NCBI RefSeq assembly: GCF_018914005.1
Contig: NZ_JAHMHI010000001.1
Location: 372,001 to 436,000 of the forward strand
Reading direction: 5' to 3'
From: Mycoplasma zalophi
Lineage (GTDB): Bacteria > Bacillota_I > Bacilli_A > Mycoplasmatales > Metamycoplasmataceae
DNA length: 64,000 nt
Under the pieces are notes generated by a model, which was given only the letters and a program-made list of their open reading frames with translations, was not told the origin of the DNA and searched no databases. How positions within the stretch are numbered: position 1 is the first letter of the stretch; every line of letters starts with the position of its first letter. Shown here piece after piece: positions 41,413 through 53,148 of this stretch. Made by a program: the position numbers and the translations under genes.

Positions 41413-44400
41413 TTAATTTGTGTTTTCAATTGTTCATTGAATTGGTTCTTTACCGTAAGCTTTTGCAGCTTCTACATAGTTGTCATATTTTTCTCTTGCT
41501 GTTGTCAATAATTCTTGTAATTTAGCATTTTGTTGTTCTTCGTCATCTAAAGGTGTTTTTATTTGATTTAGATAATTTTCTTGTGCACGTATAAATTCTT
41601 GTAATGAATTGATGTAGTTTAATTCTTTTTCTCTTTTAGCAACTTTTTCTTTTGTTATAGTTACTAAAGAATCAAGAGCTTTATAACCTGCTTTATATTT
41701 AGCAGATGTAGTTGGTTCTGTTTCAGTATCACCTGTAATTTTAGTAAAATTACTATTGAATTCGTCTTTTATTGTTTTGTATTCTTCTGTTTTACCTTCA
41801 AGTTCAGTTTTATATGTAGTTGCATCGGCTTTTGATTTTTCATATCTTGCTTTATTTGCTTTTAACATAGCTGCTTCTAAATCTTTAATTCCTTGTGTTA
41901 ATTTTTCTTTTGTTATATCGGTAGTTGCATTAGTGTTAGCAGTTTCAATATCTGCATTGTATTCTGTCTTAACATCACCGTCTTCAAAAGTATCTTTATC
42001 TGCTCCTACTTCTGCTAATTTATCTAAGTATTTTGCGTATTCAGATAATAACTCTGTTAATTCTTTAACTTTAGCTGTTGCATTTTTTACTTGATCTACT
42101 GTTGCATCATCAGCGTTTACTATCGCGTCTTGTTTTGCAATTTCTGATGTATTGTGTGAAATTGCACTTGCATATTTAGAATCTGTAAATTCTGCTGCTT
42201 TAGTTGAGTTAGCTTCTTTTACTTTGTTATATTCATCTTTAAATGCTTTTAATAAAGCTGCATCAAGTTTTGGTTCTTGTGTATTAAAGTTATCAACTGT
42301 TTTATTTGCATTTGCAGCTTCTTGAATTTTTGTAAATTCTGCTAATACAACTTGTTTAATATCTTCATCTTTAATATCACTGTTGGCTTTTTCTTTTACG
42401 CCGTTTAATTTATCTAAGAATGATAATTGAGCATCCAATAATGCAAGTAAATTTTTGAAATCTGTTGTTCCTGAATCATATAATTCTACTGTACGTTTGT
42501 CAACTTCTGTTCTACCAATGATCTCTTGTTTTGTTTGTTCATTAGACTTGGCATCTGCATATTTTTGTTCGGTATTAACTTGTTTATCTGTGTATTTATT
42601 TTCATATGCTTGTTTAGCCGCTTCATATCTTGCTTCATGTGCTTTTAATTGAGCATCTTTTAATTTTATTACTGCGTCTGTAAATTTGTCTGTTGTTGCA
42701 GCGCTTGTATCTTCGATTGTATTTTCTGTAATAGCATTTTCATAATCGGTTTTAGGTTTACCGTCTTCAAAAGTATTTTTATCTGTTGTAACAGCTGCTA
42801 ATGTAGTTGTATATTCGTGATGTACTTTTGCTTTTTCTAGCGCTGTTTCTAATTTAGCTTTTCCGTTATCGTATGTATCTGCAGTAACTGGATCTTCAGC
42901 TTTTACTTCATTATCAATTGTAGTAACTTCTGATTCTAATTGAGTAGCAGCATCAGAACCTGTAATTGTTTCTTTATATGCATTTACTTCTGCTAATTTT
43001 GTTTCATAAGCTTCTTTTGCTTTTGCTAAATCTAAGCTAGCAATTTCATCTTCAACCAATTTAGTTGCTGCCTTATATGATTCTACAGTTCTTGGATTTT
43101 CTAAACCATTATCTATTTCTGCTAATTTAGCTGTTAAGTTAGCTTTTGTTTTTGGATAACCATCTAAATTAATTCCATTAGCTTCAGCAACTTTTGCTTC
43201 ATAAGCTTTTTTAGCTTGATTTAATTCATAATTATCTCTATCTTCTGTTGCTTTTGTAATTGCTTTATCTAATATGTCTTTAGCATTTACATAATCATCA
43301 GTTGTATTTTTATCTGCTTCTGTTTTAGCATTTCCAATTGCTGTTTCTAAAGCATCTGAAATTTCTTTATATTTAGGTTCTTTTTTAAGTTCTGTAAGTA
43401 ATTCATTTGCAGTAGTTTTTAATGTTTCATAAGCTTTTTTAGCATCAATTTTTGCTTTTTCAGCTTTTGCTTTTTCTAATGCTGTAGTTAAATCAGTTAC
43501 AGCTGTATTGTATAGTTCAACTGTTTTTGTTTCTTCTGCATTAACTCTATCTTCAACTGTTTTTGTTTCATCATCAAGTGTTGTTTTAACAGCTTCATAA
43601 TCTGTTCCAGTTAATGTATTTGTACTGTAATCTTTTACTTCTGCTAATTTTGTTTCATATGCGGTTTTAGCTGCTTCTAAAGCATCTTGCGCTTTTTTAT
43701 CTTGTTTTGCTTTTGCAAGAGCTTCTTCTAATTTTGCAACTGCGTTGTTGTAATCAGTTGGTTCAATTGTGTTATTTGCTTCTTTTTCAGAAACTGGTGT
43801 AGTTTCAGCAGTTTTTGAATCTTGTAATTCTTTTAAAATTGTTGCATATTTTGGATCTGCAAGTAAAGTTTCCATTTGTGAAACTTCAGCAAGTTTAGCA
43901 TCATAAGCTTCTTTTGCTTTTCTAAGTAGTTCTGCGCGAATTCTTGCTTCTTTTGCGTCTTGATAGGCTTGTGCATATTTTAACATGTCATCTAATTCAA
44001 TTTTTCCATTAATTTTTTGTAATAGTGTTACATTAACACCAGCTAATAAATCAGATGAATTTCTAATTGCTATTTCTAAACCATTTCTTAGTTTCCGTCC
44101 ATCAAGATCTTCTGGAGTTTTCATTCTAATCAATAGTTCTCTTGCGAAAGCAACTTCTTCTTCGTAAAATTGAATGAATTTTGGACCATGTACATTATTT
44201 GTTTCAGGTCATAAATAGTTATATGCTGCTTCGTAATCAGAATCTTGTCCTGGTTGAGCCATTTTTTGTGCATAGAAGTTTCTTACGAATAGGTCATCAA
44301 AAATTGATTCATATCCTTGTTTATCTTCTGAGTAGTTCATTAATGCTTCTGCTGTTGCAAGTGCAAATTCATACATTGTTTTTGCATCTACTGTTTCAGG

Positions 44401-44991
44401 AGCTAATAATTTCTTAATTTCAACTGTTGCATTTCATAAAGCCTTTTCTGTTTCAACTAAAGCACTAACTCTTGCTGGTTTATTATCTAATGTTGTTGTA
44501 GATTCTTTATATGTAAAAATAGCTTCTTTTGCTTGTTGAATTTTTAGTTTGTAGTCATTTGCCACTTCTTGGTTTTGTAATGAAGATAATTCTGCTACTA
44601 ATTCTTCTGCCTCTTTAACTTCCACTTCTTCGTATGTTTTAGCAAATGCTTCAACTAATTTATCATAACTTAATGAATAGTTTCCTGTAAGTGAATTTAT
44701 TTCATCAGTTTGATTTTCATCTAGTTTATTGTAAGCCTTGTTTTCATCATAGATAAGTCTTCTTAAATTATCGAAAGTTGTTTTATACATTTCCTTATCT
44801 TCTAAAGTATCTCTTAAAACATTAACTCTTGAATTTAAATTCATAAATGTTTTTTGTGAAACACTTAATTTTACTTCATTGTTGTTTTCGGCTGTAGTAC
44901 ATGATGCACTAATTGCAGCTGCTGTTGCAGCTACAGCTGTAATAGCTGCTGCTGAACCAACAAATAAAAGATTTTTCTTTTGTTTTTTCAT
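41413..44991 (-). CDS. Large repeat lipoprotein with tandem helical (FIVAR-like) modules
   Basis: 1,192 residues, TGA=Trp. Lipobox AAISASC (Cys31). Residues about 35-350 form a unique helical domain. From about residue 359 to the end it is built of degenerate repeats of roughly 75-90 residues, each starting like 'AKKAYEAKLAEV' followed by 'Y.....L...... T...Y..A...L..AL.KAK', the pattern of FIVAR-type three-helix bundles. Two late modules share 'DK.TFEDG..KT.Y'. Similar repeat lipoproteins in mycoplasmas act in adhesion and aggregation and vary in repeat number. The start is set at MKKQKKNLLF because GAGGAG lies directly before it; an ATG four codons upstream overlaps that SD. Confidence 0.88.
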
Positions 44992-45134
44992 ATGTCTCCT
45001 CATTTTTTATAATCGATTATAAAAATGATATTTAATAAAATATCTAAAAAAATTTTACCATAAAATTAACAAATCATGACCTAATAAAATTTAAAAACAC
45101 CATATATACAATACAGTGTTTCAAAATATTAGTT

Positions 45135-45350
45135 TTAATGTGCAATTGTTTTTATTTTATAAACTTCATCATCGATTCAAATAATGTCACCATTATTTAT
45201 TTGTTGATTACGTGAAACTGCCGGCTTTCCATTAATCATAATTTCATGATCTACAATAAAAAATTTAGCCCTTCCACCTGTTTCAATTAAACCTATTTTT
45301 TTAAGAAGTTGTGAAAGTTTAATTGTTTCTGTTGTTATTTCTATTATCAT
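45135..45350 (-). CDS. yaaA: YaaA-like S4-domain RNA-binding protein
   Basis: 71 residues made of a single S4 domain: TIKLSQLLKKIGLIETGGRAKFF, then EIMINGKPAVSRNQQINNGDII. This matches the YaaA proteins encoded next to dnaN/recF in Firmicutes. Two bases follow the dnaN stop, so it is the third gene of a dnaA-dnaN-yaaA operon. TGA is read once as Trp. Confidence 0.88.
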
Positions 45351-45352
45351 TA

Positions 45353-46477
45353 TCAATATCCTCTTTGTGGAGTTATTAGTTGTTGGTTGTTTTTGTTTTC
45401 TTTTGAAACTATTAAAATTCTTTGCTTGTTTTCTGCAAACATTAAGTTAATTTCACCGTCAAATACGTTAATTGCTTCAGTTAAATTTTTAGTTACTAAT
45501 GAAATATCTAATGATTCATCATTGTAACTAAATTCTGTAGTCTTAACTTCTGCCTTTCCTATTTCATCACGATTTGTTGATACATATAAAACAGAATTAT
45601 GAATTGAAAGCCTTAATTTAGAATTAGCATCTGAATTTAAAAGTGATGCTTTTTGAATTAATTCTGTTAATTTTTTTCTATCAATTGTTAAAATTTGTTC
45701 AAATTGTCTTGGAATTGAGTTTGCTGTGTCTTTATACGCTAAATTTGCTAATTTAGTTTGAATAATGCTTCCATCAAAATTAATGTGAATTTTATTTTCA
45801 CTAACAAACATACTAATGTCGCCTTTAAAATCAAAATTTAAAAGATCTTTTAAGGTTTTTGACTGAATAGAAAAATTAAAATCTACAGTATTTTCAATTG
45901 CTGTTTGTTGACGTGCTAAACGGAAACCATCAGTTGCGATTGCAACTAAAACATTATCTTTTGCAGAAATATTAACACAGTTTAAAATCACACTTGTTGC
46001 GTTTTGTGCCGCTGCAAAAGAAACATTTTTTACAATGCTTTTAAGCGTGTTAAATGGTAAAACAATTTTTTCTCCATATTGTTCAAATTCAGTTTCAGGA
46101 TACTCAAAACTATCTAGTAAGTTTATTTCAAAATTATCTTCATTTGTTTTAATTTTTAGTACTGAATTTTCAGTTTCTAATTTAACTATTCCATCAATTT
46201 TTTTGACAATATTTTTAAATAATGTTAAAGGAACTAATGCTGTACCTGATTCAATTATTTCACAACCATCTTTATTGAAAGTTTCAATATCTGCACCTGT
46301 TGTTAAAACTGTATGTTTTACTGCGATTTGAGTATTTGACACAATAAATGTCACAGCTGAATCGGTTGCTTCAATTAAAACGCCTTTTAAGGCAGGCAAA
46401 TATGGATTAGAATCTAATGCTTTTGATACACGATCTATTGCTTTATCTAATTGTTGAATAGAAATGTTGAATTTCAT
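45353..46477 (-). CDS. dnaN: DNA polymerase III beta subunit (sliding clamp)
   Basis: 374 residues, the normal beta-clamp length with three repeated domains. Begins MKFNISIQQLDKAIDRVSKAL; typical ATDGFRLARQ segment and C-terminal clamp strands. It ends ITPQRGY where most clamps end with P-M/V-R-L-like tails. SD AGGAG. Follows dnaA by 14 bases. Confidence 0.97.
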   Translation of the reverse strand: MKFNISIQQLDKAIDRVSKALDSNPYLPALKGVLIEATDSAVTFIVSNTQIAVKHTVLTTGADIETFNKDGCEIIESGTALVPLTLFKNIVKKIDGIVKLETENSVLKIKTNEDNFEINLLDSFEYPETEFEQYGEKIVLPFNTLKSIVKNVSFAAAQNATSVILNCVNISAKDNVLVAIATDGFRLARQQTAIENTVDFNFSIQSKTLKDLLNFDFKGDISMFVSENKIHINFDGSIIQTKLANLAYKDTANSIPRQFEQILTIDRKKLTELIQKASLLNSDANSKLRLSIHNSVLYVSTNRDEIGKAEVKTTEFSYNDESLDISLVTKNLTEAINVFDGEINLMFAENKQRILIVSKENKNNQQLITPQRGY

Positions 46478-46491
46478 AATAACTCCTTAAT

Positions 46492-47850
46492 TTATAAAAT
46501 TTTCTTTAAATTATCTTTAATTTTACTAATTGCTAAACTCAAAGTTGAATCACTTTTTATGTGTTTATCAATATAATTTACACTCGCAATTACTGAACTA
46601 TGGGTTTGTCCACTAAACATTTTTCCAATATCACTAAAAGGAATATCAAAAAGATCTTTTATTAATCACATACTTACTCTTCTTGCCTTAACTATGTTTT
46701 GACTTCTATTTTTATCAATTACCTTTTTTCTTTCTATTCCATAATATTTACATACTGTATCAACTATTTTTTCAGGTGTAACTGATTCACTTACTGTACC
46801 AACATCTTTAAAAATTGATTTTATATATTCACTGTCATATCTGAAATTCTTATCATTAATATAAAAAATTTTAATTTTATTAACGGCTCCTTGAATATTT
46901 CTTATGCTGTTTGAGAAATTTCTTGCTAAAAATTTATATGTTTTATCATCAAATTTATTTGAATCAATTAATTCTTTATCAATTTTAAATTTGAAAATAT
47001 TAATAATATCTTCTACACTTGGATTATTAATTTTAAATGTTATTCCACCTGAGAATCTTGTAATAAATCTTTCTTCAAAACCACCTAATTCTTTTGGTGT
47101 TTTATCTGCACTTATAATAATTTGTTTATTTTCACTAATATGATTATTTATAATTGCAAACAAGACATTTAAAGTGTTCTCTTTACCACCAAATTCCTGA
47201 ACATCATCAAACATTAAACAGTCATATTTTAAACAGTCATCAATAATTTTGTTAATACCTTCTTGATTTTTATTTTTTAAATGTTCAATTATAGGTCTTA
47301 TAAAAATATTAGGTTGAATATATAAACACGATTTACCTTTTTTTATTAATTCGTTTCCAATTGCATGTAATAAGTGAGTTTTACCTAAACCGCTTGATGC
47401 ATATATAAATAAAGGATTAAATGCAATTTGTCCTTGTTGATTTTCAATCACTGTTCTAGCACCTAATAAGGCTTGTTCATTAAATTTACCTTTTGTATAA
47501 TTTTCAAAAGTTAATTCTGGTTGAACATTGATTTTTGTTTGTGTTTTTTTGAGCTCATTGTTATATAAAAGATTATCAGAACTAAAAATGATTTCTTTTG
47601 CATCTTGATATATTTCATTAACACAACGATAAATATATTCTTTATAATTTGCCTCTAAAAATACTCTGATTTTTTCAGGCGCATGCAAAAAAACTTTATT
47701 ATCTTTTTGTTTAATAATTTTAACTAATGTTAAAAATGAATCATATAAAATTGGATCATTTGATGTAGATTCGAATTCTTGTTGAAGCAAGGTATTATTT
47801 ATTTCTAAATCTGCATTTGGGTTAATTTTTCTTGTCGAATTCATAGTCAT
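46492..47850 (-). CDS. dnaA: Chromosomal replication initiator DnaA
   Basis: 452 residues. AAA+ domain with Walker A SSGLGKTHLLHAIGN, Walker B CLMFDDVQ, sensor region FITRFSGGITF, and the C-terminal helix-turn-helix with DIGKMFSGQTHSSVIASV, the DnaA-box-binding signature (normally 'GgRdHsTV'). One TGA Trp near 46666. The start could be 47850 or, two codons later, 47844. Divergent from rpmH across oriC. Confidence 0.97.
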
Positions 47851-48229
47851 AGATTAAATTATAAATTTATATTATTATTTTTGTAAATAATTATTCATTA
47901 AAGCAAATAATTTTGATTTTATTGACATTTTTATTTACATTTTTTAATAAAAAAAATACTTAATACAAGATATTTTTTTATTTAATAACATTTTTAAAAT
48001 GTAAATAAATAACGGATGTCAAAAATTTTAGAATTTTTAAAATTTTTGGGCATTTTTTAAGCAAATAAATTAAAATAAGAATTGTTTATTGTTAATAATT
48101 TGAAGCTAGCCATAACTAAATAAGATAATATTATTAATATTATTGTTTTGTTTGATAAAATAATAATACATAATTTTAAACATCAGCTTGAAAATTATTT
48201 TCAAATAAAAACAAATAAAGGAGCTTTTT
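47851..48229. other. Likely chromosomal origin, oriC
   Basis: A 379-base, almost wholly A+T region between divergent dnaA and rpmH. It has three copies of the 9-mer TTATTTACA/TGTAAATAA (47882-47890, 47931-47939, 48000-48008), two changes from the DnaA box TTATCCACA, and long A/T runs suited to unwinding. Transcription and gene strand switch here. A palindrome TTGAAAATTATTTTCAA lies just before the rpmH SD. Confidence 0.7.
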
Positions 48230-48376
48230 ATGAAAAGAACATATCAACCAAAAAAACGTAAACACATTAAAGTTCATGGTTTTTTTGCTCGCATGCAAAC
48301 TAAAAATGGAAGAAAAGTTTTAAAGGCTAGAAGAGCAAAAGGAAGAAAACAACTAACAGTTTCAGACAAAAAATAA
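48230..48376 (+). CDS. rpmH: 50S ribosomal protein L34
   Basis: 48 residues. Typical [22 protein letters not shown]...[16 protein letters not shown] pattern. SD AAAGGAG. First gene rightward of oriC, followed three bases later by rnpA. Confidence 0.97.
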   Translation: MKRTYQPKKRKHIKVHGFFARMQTKNGRKVLKARRAKGRKQLTVSDKK

Positions 48377-48378
48377 AA

Positions 48379-48711
48379 ATGACTAAGTTAAATGTTGTTA
48401 GAAAGAACTGGGAATTTCGAAATATAATCAACCAAAAAAAACAATTTGTTTCAAAATACGTGATTATTTATTATCAACCAAGTGAAATTTATAAAGTTGG
48501 TATTTCCATTCCCAAAACATTTGCTAACGCAGTTTTGCGTAACAAATATAAAAATCAAATAAGGCAAATTATTCGCCAAAATAACTTTGAAGATATATTA
48601 GTTCAAAGTGTAATCATTATAAGAAAACCTTTTTTTACACTTGATTTTTCAAGTAAAGAAAAAGAAATTAAAAAACTTTATGAAAGGATTCGTAATGCCC
48701 AAAAGAACTAG
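48379..48711 (+). CDS. rnpA: Ribonuclease P protein component
   Basis: 110 residues. Binds the RNase P RNA and helps mature tRNA 5' ends. Signature region VLRNKYKNQIRQIIRQN (the RNR motif) and an N-terminal FxxxxxxxK pattern. Its end overlaps yidC by 17 bases. Confidence 0.93.
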   Translation: MTKLNVVRKNWEFRNIINQKKQFVSKYVIIYYQPSEIYKVGISIPKTFANAVLRNKYKNQIRQIIRQNNFEDILVQSVIIIRKPFFTLDFSSKEKEIKKLYERIRNAQKN

Positions 48712-50617
48712 ATCTAAACATTACGACTTTTTTAATCCGAATCATAATTCAAATGATAAAAATATAAAAAAAGATACAAAAGTATTAATTAAAAAAATCT
48801 GAAAATGAATAAAAATTTTATTAATTGTTTTTGTTATCGGAACAGGTTTTGTAGGCTGTGCTCAATCATTTGGATTACGTTCTCCGGTTAAAGTTGGAAC
48901 AGGTTTCGAAACATATCTTAAAAAAGAAGATATTTCGCCAAATATTGAGGTTTTTGCATACAATAAAGACACCTTAACCTTTAACAGATCAAATAATGGA
49001 AAAATTATTCAAGATAACCCTTATTTAAAAGCGGATTCTGTTGAAGAATTAAAATTGGTTAAAGAACAAATTAAAAATAACCAAGGTAATATGGATACAT
49101 ACAAATCACAAACTCTGGGAATTCAAATTCAAAATTCTGAAGGTAAAAATATTTCTGGAAATGTATATAACCAAAATGGAAAATTTATAATTTATGCAAA
49201 GGGTGATGAAAGCGGTAATGGAGCCGTTAAAAATTACGACAATGTAACAACCTGAACCAATATTTATAACATTCAAAATTTAGAATGAACAAGAAAAAAA
49301 GTTCAAAATAATGGAGTTGAAATTGAGGTTAAAGACAGAATAAAAGACATAAGAATTTCTGTATTACCAAATTACATACTTGATACTTCACTTGAATCAA
49401 AATTCAGTCGTGATACATACCAAGCACTAATAGATGAATCTGCTAGATTATTTAAAAATGAAATGATTGAAGCAAAATTAAATTCTCAAGATGAAAATTC
49501 AAAAAGTTATTGAGATGTTATTTTAGAATACGCTAATATTTCAAACACAGCAACTGCATTAGAAACAATTAATAGTTTTATTAAAAAATTAGCAGAAAAA
49601 AAAGATCAACCATTAACAGATAGTGAAATAAGTGTAATTACAAAAGTAGAAAGTTTTATCCACTCTAATACAATTGAATATGGAAACTTAACTGGATTAT
49701 CATTTGTTTCAAACAATACAAATAATGAAGGTTATAACATTGTCACATTTAAAAATATAAGTGATAAAGGTAATTATATTAATAATAACTCAACTCTATT
49801 AAATTCATTATTTGGAGAACCACACCGTCCAATTGCAACATGAGCCGAATACTGAGAATTTGGGCCATTTTATGGATTATTTGTTTACCCTATTAATCAA
49901 CTACTAGGTGGAATAATCAATGGAATAAGTTATTTAGGTGGATGATCTGTAATAATAGGATTAATAATTACTGTTATTGTTACAAAATTAATAGTTGTTG
50001 CAATTAGTTATAAGAGTATATTTGCTTCTCAAAAACAGCAAGAATTAAATGCTAAAAAAGCAAAAATAGAAGCTAAATATGCACCTTATAAAGGTGACAA
50101 GCAAATGGAGCAAAAGAAAAAACAAGAAATTAATGAAATGTACAAAAAAAATCATGCAAATCCATTTACTGCAATGATAAGTTCATTGATTGCAATGCCT
50201 ATTCTAATTGTTATGTTTAGGATTGTACAAGGTTCACCAGAGATTAAACACTCAGTATGATATGGAATTCAAATGTCAGCTACAAGTTATCAAAACTTAT
50301 TAGCAGGTGAATATAAATACTTACCTATTATCTTAATTAGTGTGCTTGTTCAATTAGTTGCACAAATGTTACCTAAATTTTTAAGCCGTAAAAAAGATAA
50401 ATTACGTACTAATGTATATGAGCGAGAAGCTTTACGTAAATCAAATAAAATGCAAAATATAATTACAATGGTCTTTGTTGGTTTTGGAGTTATATTTCAA
50501 GCTGGGTTACAAATATACTGAATTATTACAGGAATTTGACAAATTATGCAAACACTTGTTGTATGAAAAATTGAACGTACTGATTTCTATAAAACAAAAA
50601 TTGTTCCAAGATTATAA
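48695..50617 (+). CDS. yidC: Membrane protein insertase YidC/Oxa1
   Basis: 640 residues, TGA=Trp. N-terminal membrane helix with GTGFVGCAQSFG, a long extracytoplasmic domain (about 60-390), then the insertase core from about 395: FGPFYGLFVYPINQLLGGI, the cytoplasmic Lys-rich hairpin, and later helices ending before the basic tail. Unlike Bacillus YidC it keeps a large outer domain. SD AAAGGA lies inside rnpA. Last gene of the rpmH-rnpA-yidC unit. Confidence 0.94.
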
Positions 50618-50625
50618 AAATAATA

Positions 50626-50655
50626 AAGAACCACATAATGTTTTATGTGGTTCTT
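50626..50655 (+). terminator. Terminator after yidC
   Basis: AAGAACCACATAA pairs with TTATGTGGTTCTT. Confidence 0.85.
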
Positions 50656-50671
50656 GTTTTATAAAATAATC

Positions 50672-50699
50672 AAAAAACCAAGTTTAAACTTGGTTTTTT
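50672..50699 (-). terminator. Terminator after pepF (bidirectional)
   Basis: AAAAAACCAAG-TTTAAA-CTTGGTTTTTT directly after the pepF stop on the minus strand; it also backs up the yidC terminator. Confidence 0.85.
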
Positions 50700-50702
50700 A
50701 CA

Positions 50703-52532
50703 TTATTTATTAAAGATTTTTTTACCCAATTTAATATATGTCTTAATTTTTTCATGTATATTTTCAAACGCCATTTTATACATATTTTCATCATAAATAT
50801 CTATTCCGGCGTTTTTTAATATATCAGCAGGCTTTTGTGAACTTCCTGTGCTTAGAAACTTATCGATGTAATCATCTAGAACTTGTTTTCCTTCAGCTTT
50901 ATATTTTTTATAAAAACTATTAGCAACTATGTATCCTAAAGCATATTTATAAACATAAAATTCATAATAATAATGAGGAACTATAACTGAATATATATTT
51001 TCATGATTTGAAATTTTTGCTTTGTGAATATCTTTAAAATATTCATTTCTTGTATCTACATAAAGTTGTTCTAATTGTTCATAACTTGCATAAGGTTCAT
51101 CGTTATCCATTGCATTATATAAATTAAATTCATAATTACTTCATATCGTTTGTTGAATTACTGTTCCTATAAAATCACGAATAGATTCATTAATATAATT
51201 AAATCTTTGCTCATCATTTTTTGCATTTTCAATTAAGTAATCAGTTAAAAGCAATTCATTAAATATTGAAGCAATTTCAGCTAAAAAGATTGGATATTGT
51301 GAATTAAAAATGTGTTGATTTTTATCAGAAAAATAAGAATGCATTGAGTGTCCCATTTCATGACACAAAGTATTTACGCTACTCAACGAATTATCAAAAT
51401 TCATTAAAATATATTTCTTATCAATTCCATAGCTTTGGCCAATTGAGTATGCTCCACCTTCTTTGTTTTTAACACTTTCAAAGTCGATTCAACCGCTATC
51501 AAGTGCATTTATTGCAACTTCTTTATATCTATTTGGCATAACAGAAATAATTTCTTTAAAAATGTTTTTTGCATCTTCAATAGTGTAATTAGTTTTTGTT
51601 TTTATTAAATCTAATTGATAATCTCAAGGTTGCATTTTTTTATTAAACTTATTTTTAAAAAATTTCTTTTGGTATTTATAAAACTGTTTAAAAACAAACA
51701 TATTATCTTTAACATTTTTATAAATTACATCTAATAATTGTTTTTGAACATAATCAGATGAAATCAAACTATCAACGGCAGAATCGTAGTTTCTTATTTT
51801 AGCTTCTACTGAAATTTGTTTAAAATGTTGAATTAAAAGCTGTGCAAATGATTGTCTATGTTTGTAATAACCTTTTAAGTAATTTTTGTGTGTTGTTTTT
51901 CTAATTAATTCGTCATTATTTTTAAGTAGATTTATTCTACTTCCATTAGTAATTTTAAACTTTTTGTTTTTTGATGATGTTGCATATCCAAAATCTACTT
52001 CAGAGTTATCTAAAATATCAAAAACTGCTTCTAAATTAGTGTCACCTTTAGAAGATTGTTGTAAATAATTTTCTACATCATCTGATAAAGTGTGTTTTAA
52101 TGATTCAATAGAGCTTTCAATGCTATTTTTGACGTGACTAAATTCTTTTGTATCTTTTCAAAGTAATAATTTATCTTTGTATTTTTTTATCCTGCTTATT
52201 TCAGAACCTAATTTATTTAAGTAATTTGCTACTTTATTATCAAAATCTGCAATTTCTTTATTAATTTCAGGATCAACAACATTAATAGAACTTTTATTTT
52301 GCAAATAATTATTAATTTTAAATTCAAGTTCAAGAAATTTTTCTTGAACTTTTAAATAATCTAGATAATTTTCCTTAGAATCGTATTTTGATTCTTTTGT
52401 TGCAATTATATGATTAAAAATATCAAAGTATTGATTTTTTAATTCTTCAAATGTTGTATTCTTTAAAATACTTTCTAAATCTCACTTATATTCTTCTGGT
52501 ACTTGATTATAAGACGAGTATATTTTTTTCAT
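50703..52532 (-). CDS. pepF: Oligoendopeptidase F (M3 metallopeptidase)
   Basis: 609 residues, typical length. The zinc site is [12 protein letters not shown] (HExxH), with a third ligand Glu in [13 protein letters not shown]. Cleaves short peptides in the cytoplasm, part of amino-acid supply from imported oligopeptides. Several TGA Trp codons. Its ATG shares a base with the apt stop (TAATG), so it is co-transcribed with apt. Confidence 0.95.
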
Positions 52533-53056
52533 TATTCCCCTTGTTTAATAGTAATTAAACTTTCAATAGGAACGTTTAATCTTTGATGACTATCAAATCC
52601 ATCAAGCTCCATTAAAACTATTATTCTTAAAACTTCAACACCTTCTCTTTTTAAAAGTTTAATAATAGCTTCTAATGTTCCACCTGTTGCTAAAACGTCA
52701 TCGATAATAACTGCTTTTTGACCCTTTTTAGTAATTCCTTCTTGAATTTCTAAAACATTTCTTCCATATTCTAAACCATAATCGCATGAAATAACAGGTC
52801 CAGGAAGTTTTCCTTGTTTTCTAACCATAATAAATGGTTTTTTAGTTATGGCTGCAACTGGTGTTCCAAATAAAAATCCACGCGCATCAGGACCTACAAT
52901 TATGTCAGCATCTTCAGTAAATTTTGCCATCTCATTTATTGTATAATTTAAAGCCTCTCCATCAGCTAATAAATATGATATATCTTTAAAAAGAATCCCT
53001 TCTGTTGGAAAATCTTTTACTGTTCTAATTAATTTTTTTAAATCTTGTCTGTTCAT
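52532..53056 (-). CDS. apt: Adenine phosphoribosyltransferase
   Basis: 174 residues. Converts adenine and PRPP to AMP (purine salvage, essential in an organism without purine synthesis). PRPP motif VIIDDVLATGGT; GPDARGFLFG and RKQGKLPGPV are APRT features. The start is placed at MNRQDLKKL, not the in-frame Met 19 codons upstream, because a TATAAT (53066-53071 on the minus strand) ends about ten bases before this ATG. Transcription would then begin only a few bases before it, a near-leaderless mRNA without SD. Confidence 0.95.
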   Translation of the reverse strand: MNRQDLKKLIRTVKDFPTEGILFKDISYLLADGEALNYTINEMAKFTEDADIIVGPDARGFLFGTPVAAITKKPFIMVRKQGKLPGPVISCDYGLEYGRNVLEIQEGITKKGQKAVIIDDVLATGGTLEAIIKLLKREGVEVLRIIVLMELDGFDSHQRLNVPIESLITIKQGE

Positions 53057-53097
53057 AACTATAATATTATAATTAATAATTACCAAGTATAAATAAA

Positions 53098-53124
53098 AAA
53101 CACAATCAATCAAATAATTGTGTT
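53098..53124 (-). terminator. Terminator after the HAD phosphatase gene
   Basis: AACACAAT / ATTGTGTT stem with T-rich tail on the minus strand. Confidence 0.65.
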
Positions 53125-53148
53125 ATTTATGAGTATTTATTACTGGTT

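Noticed and set aside
41413-44991. Several plus-strand open frames opposite the repeat lipoprotein
   Set aside because: They are antisense shadows of a repetitive coding sequence, with low-complexity Ser/Val/Leu peptides and no start signals.
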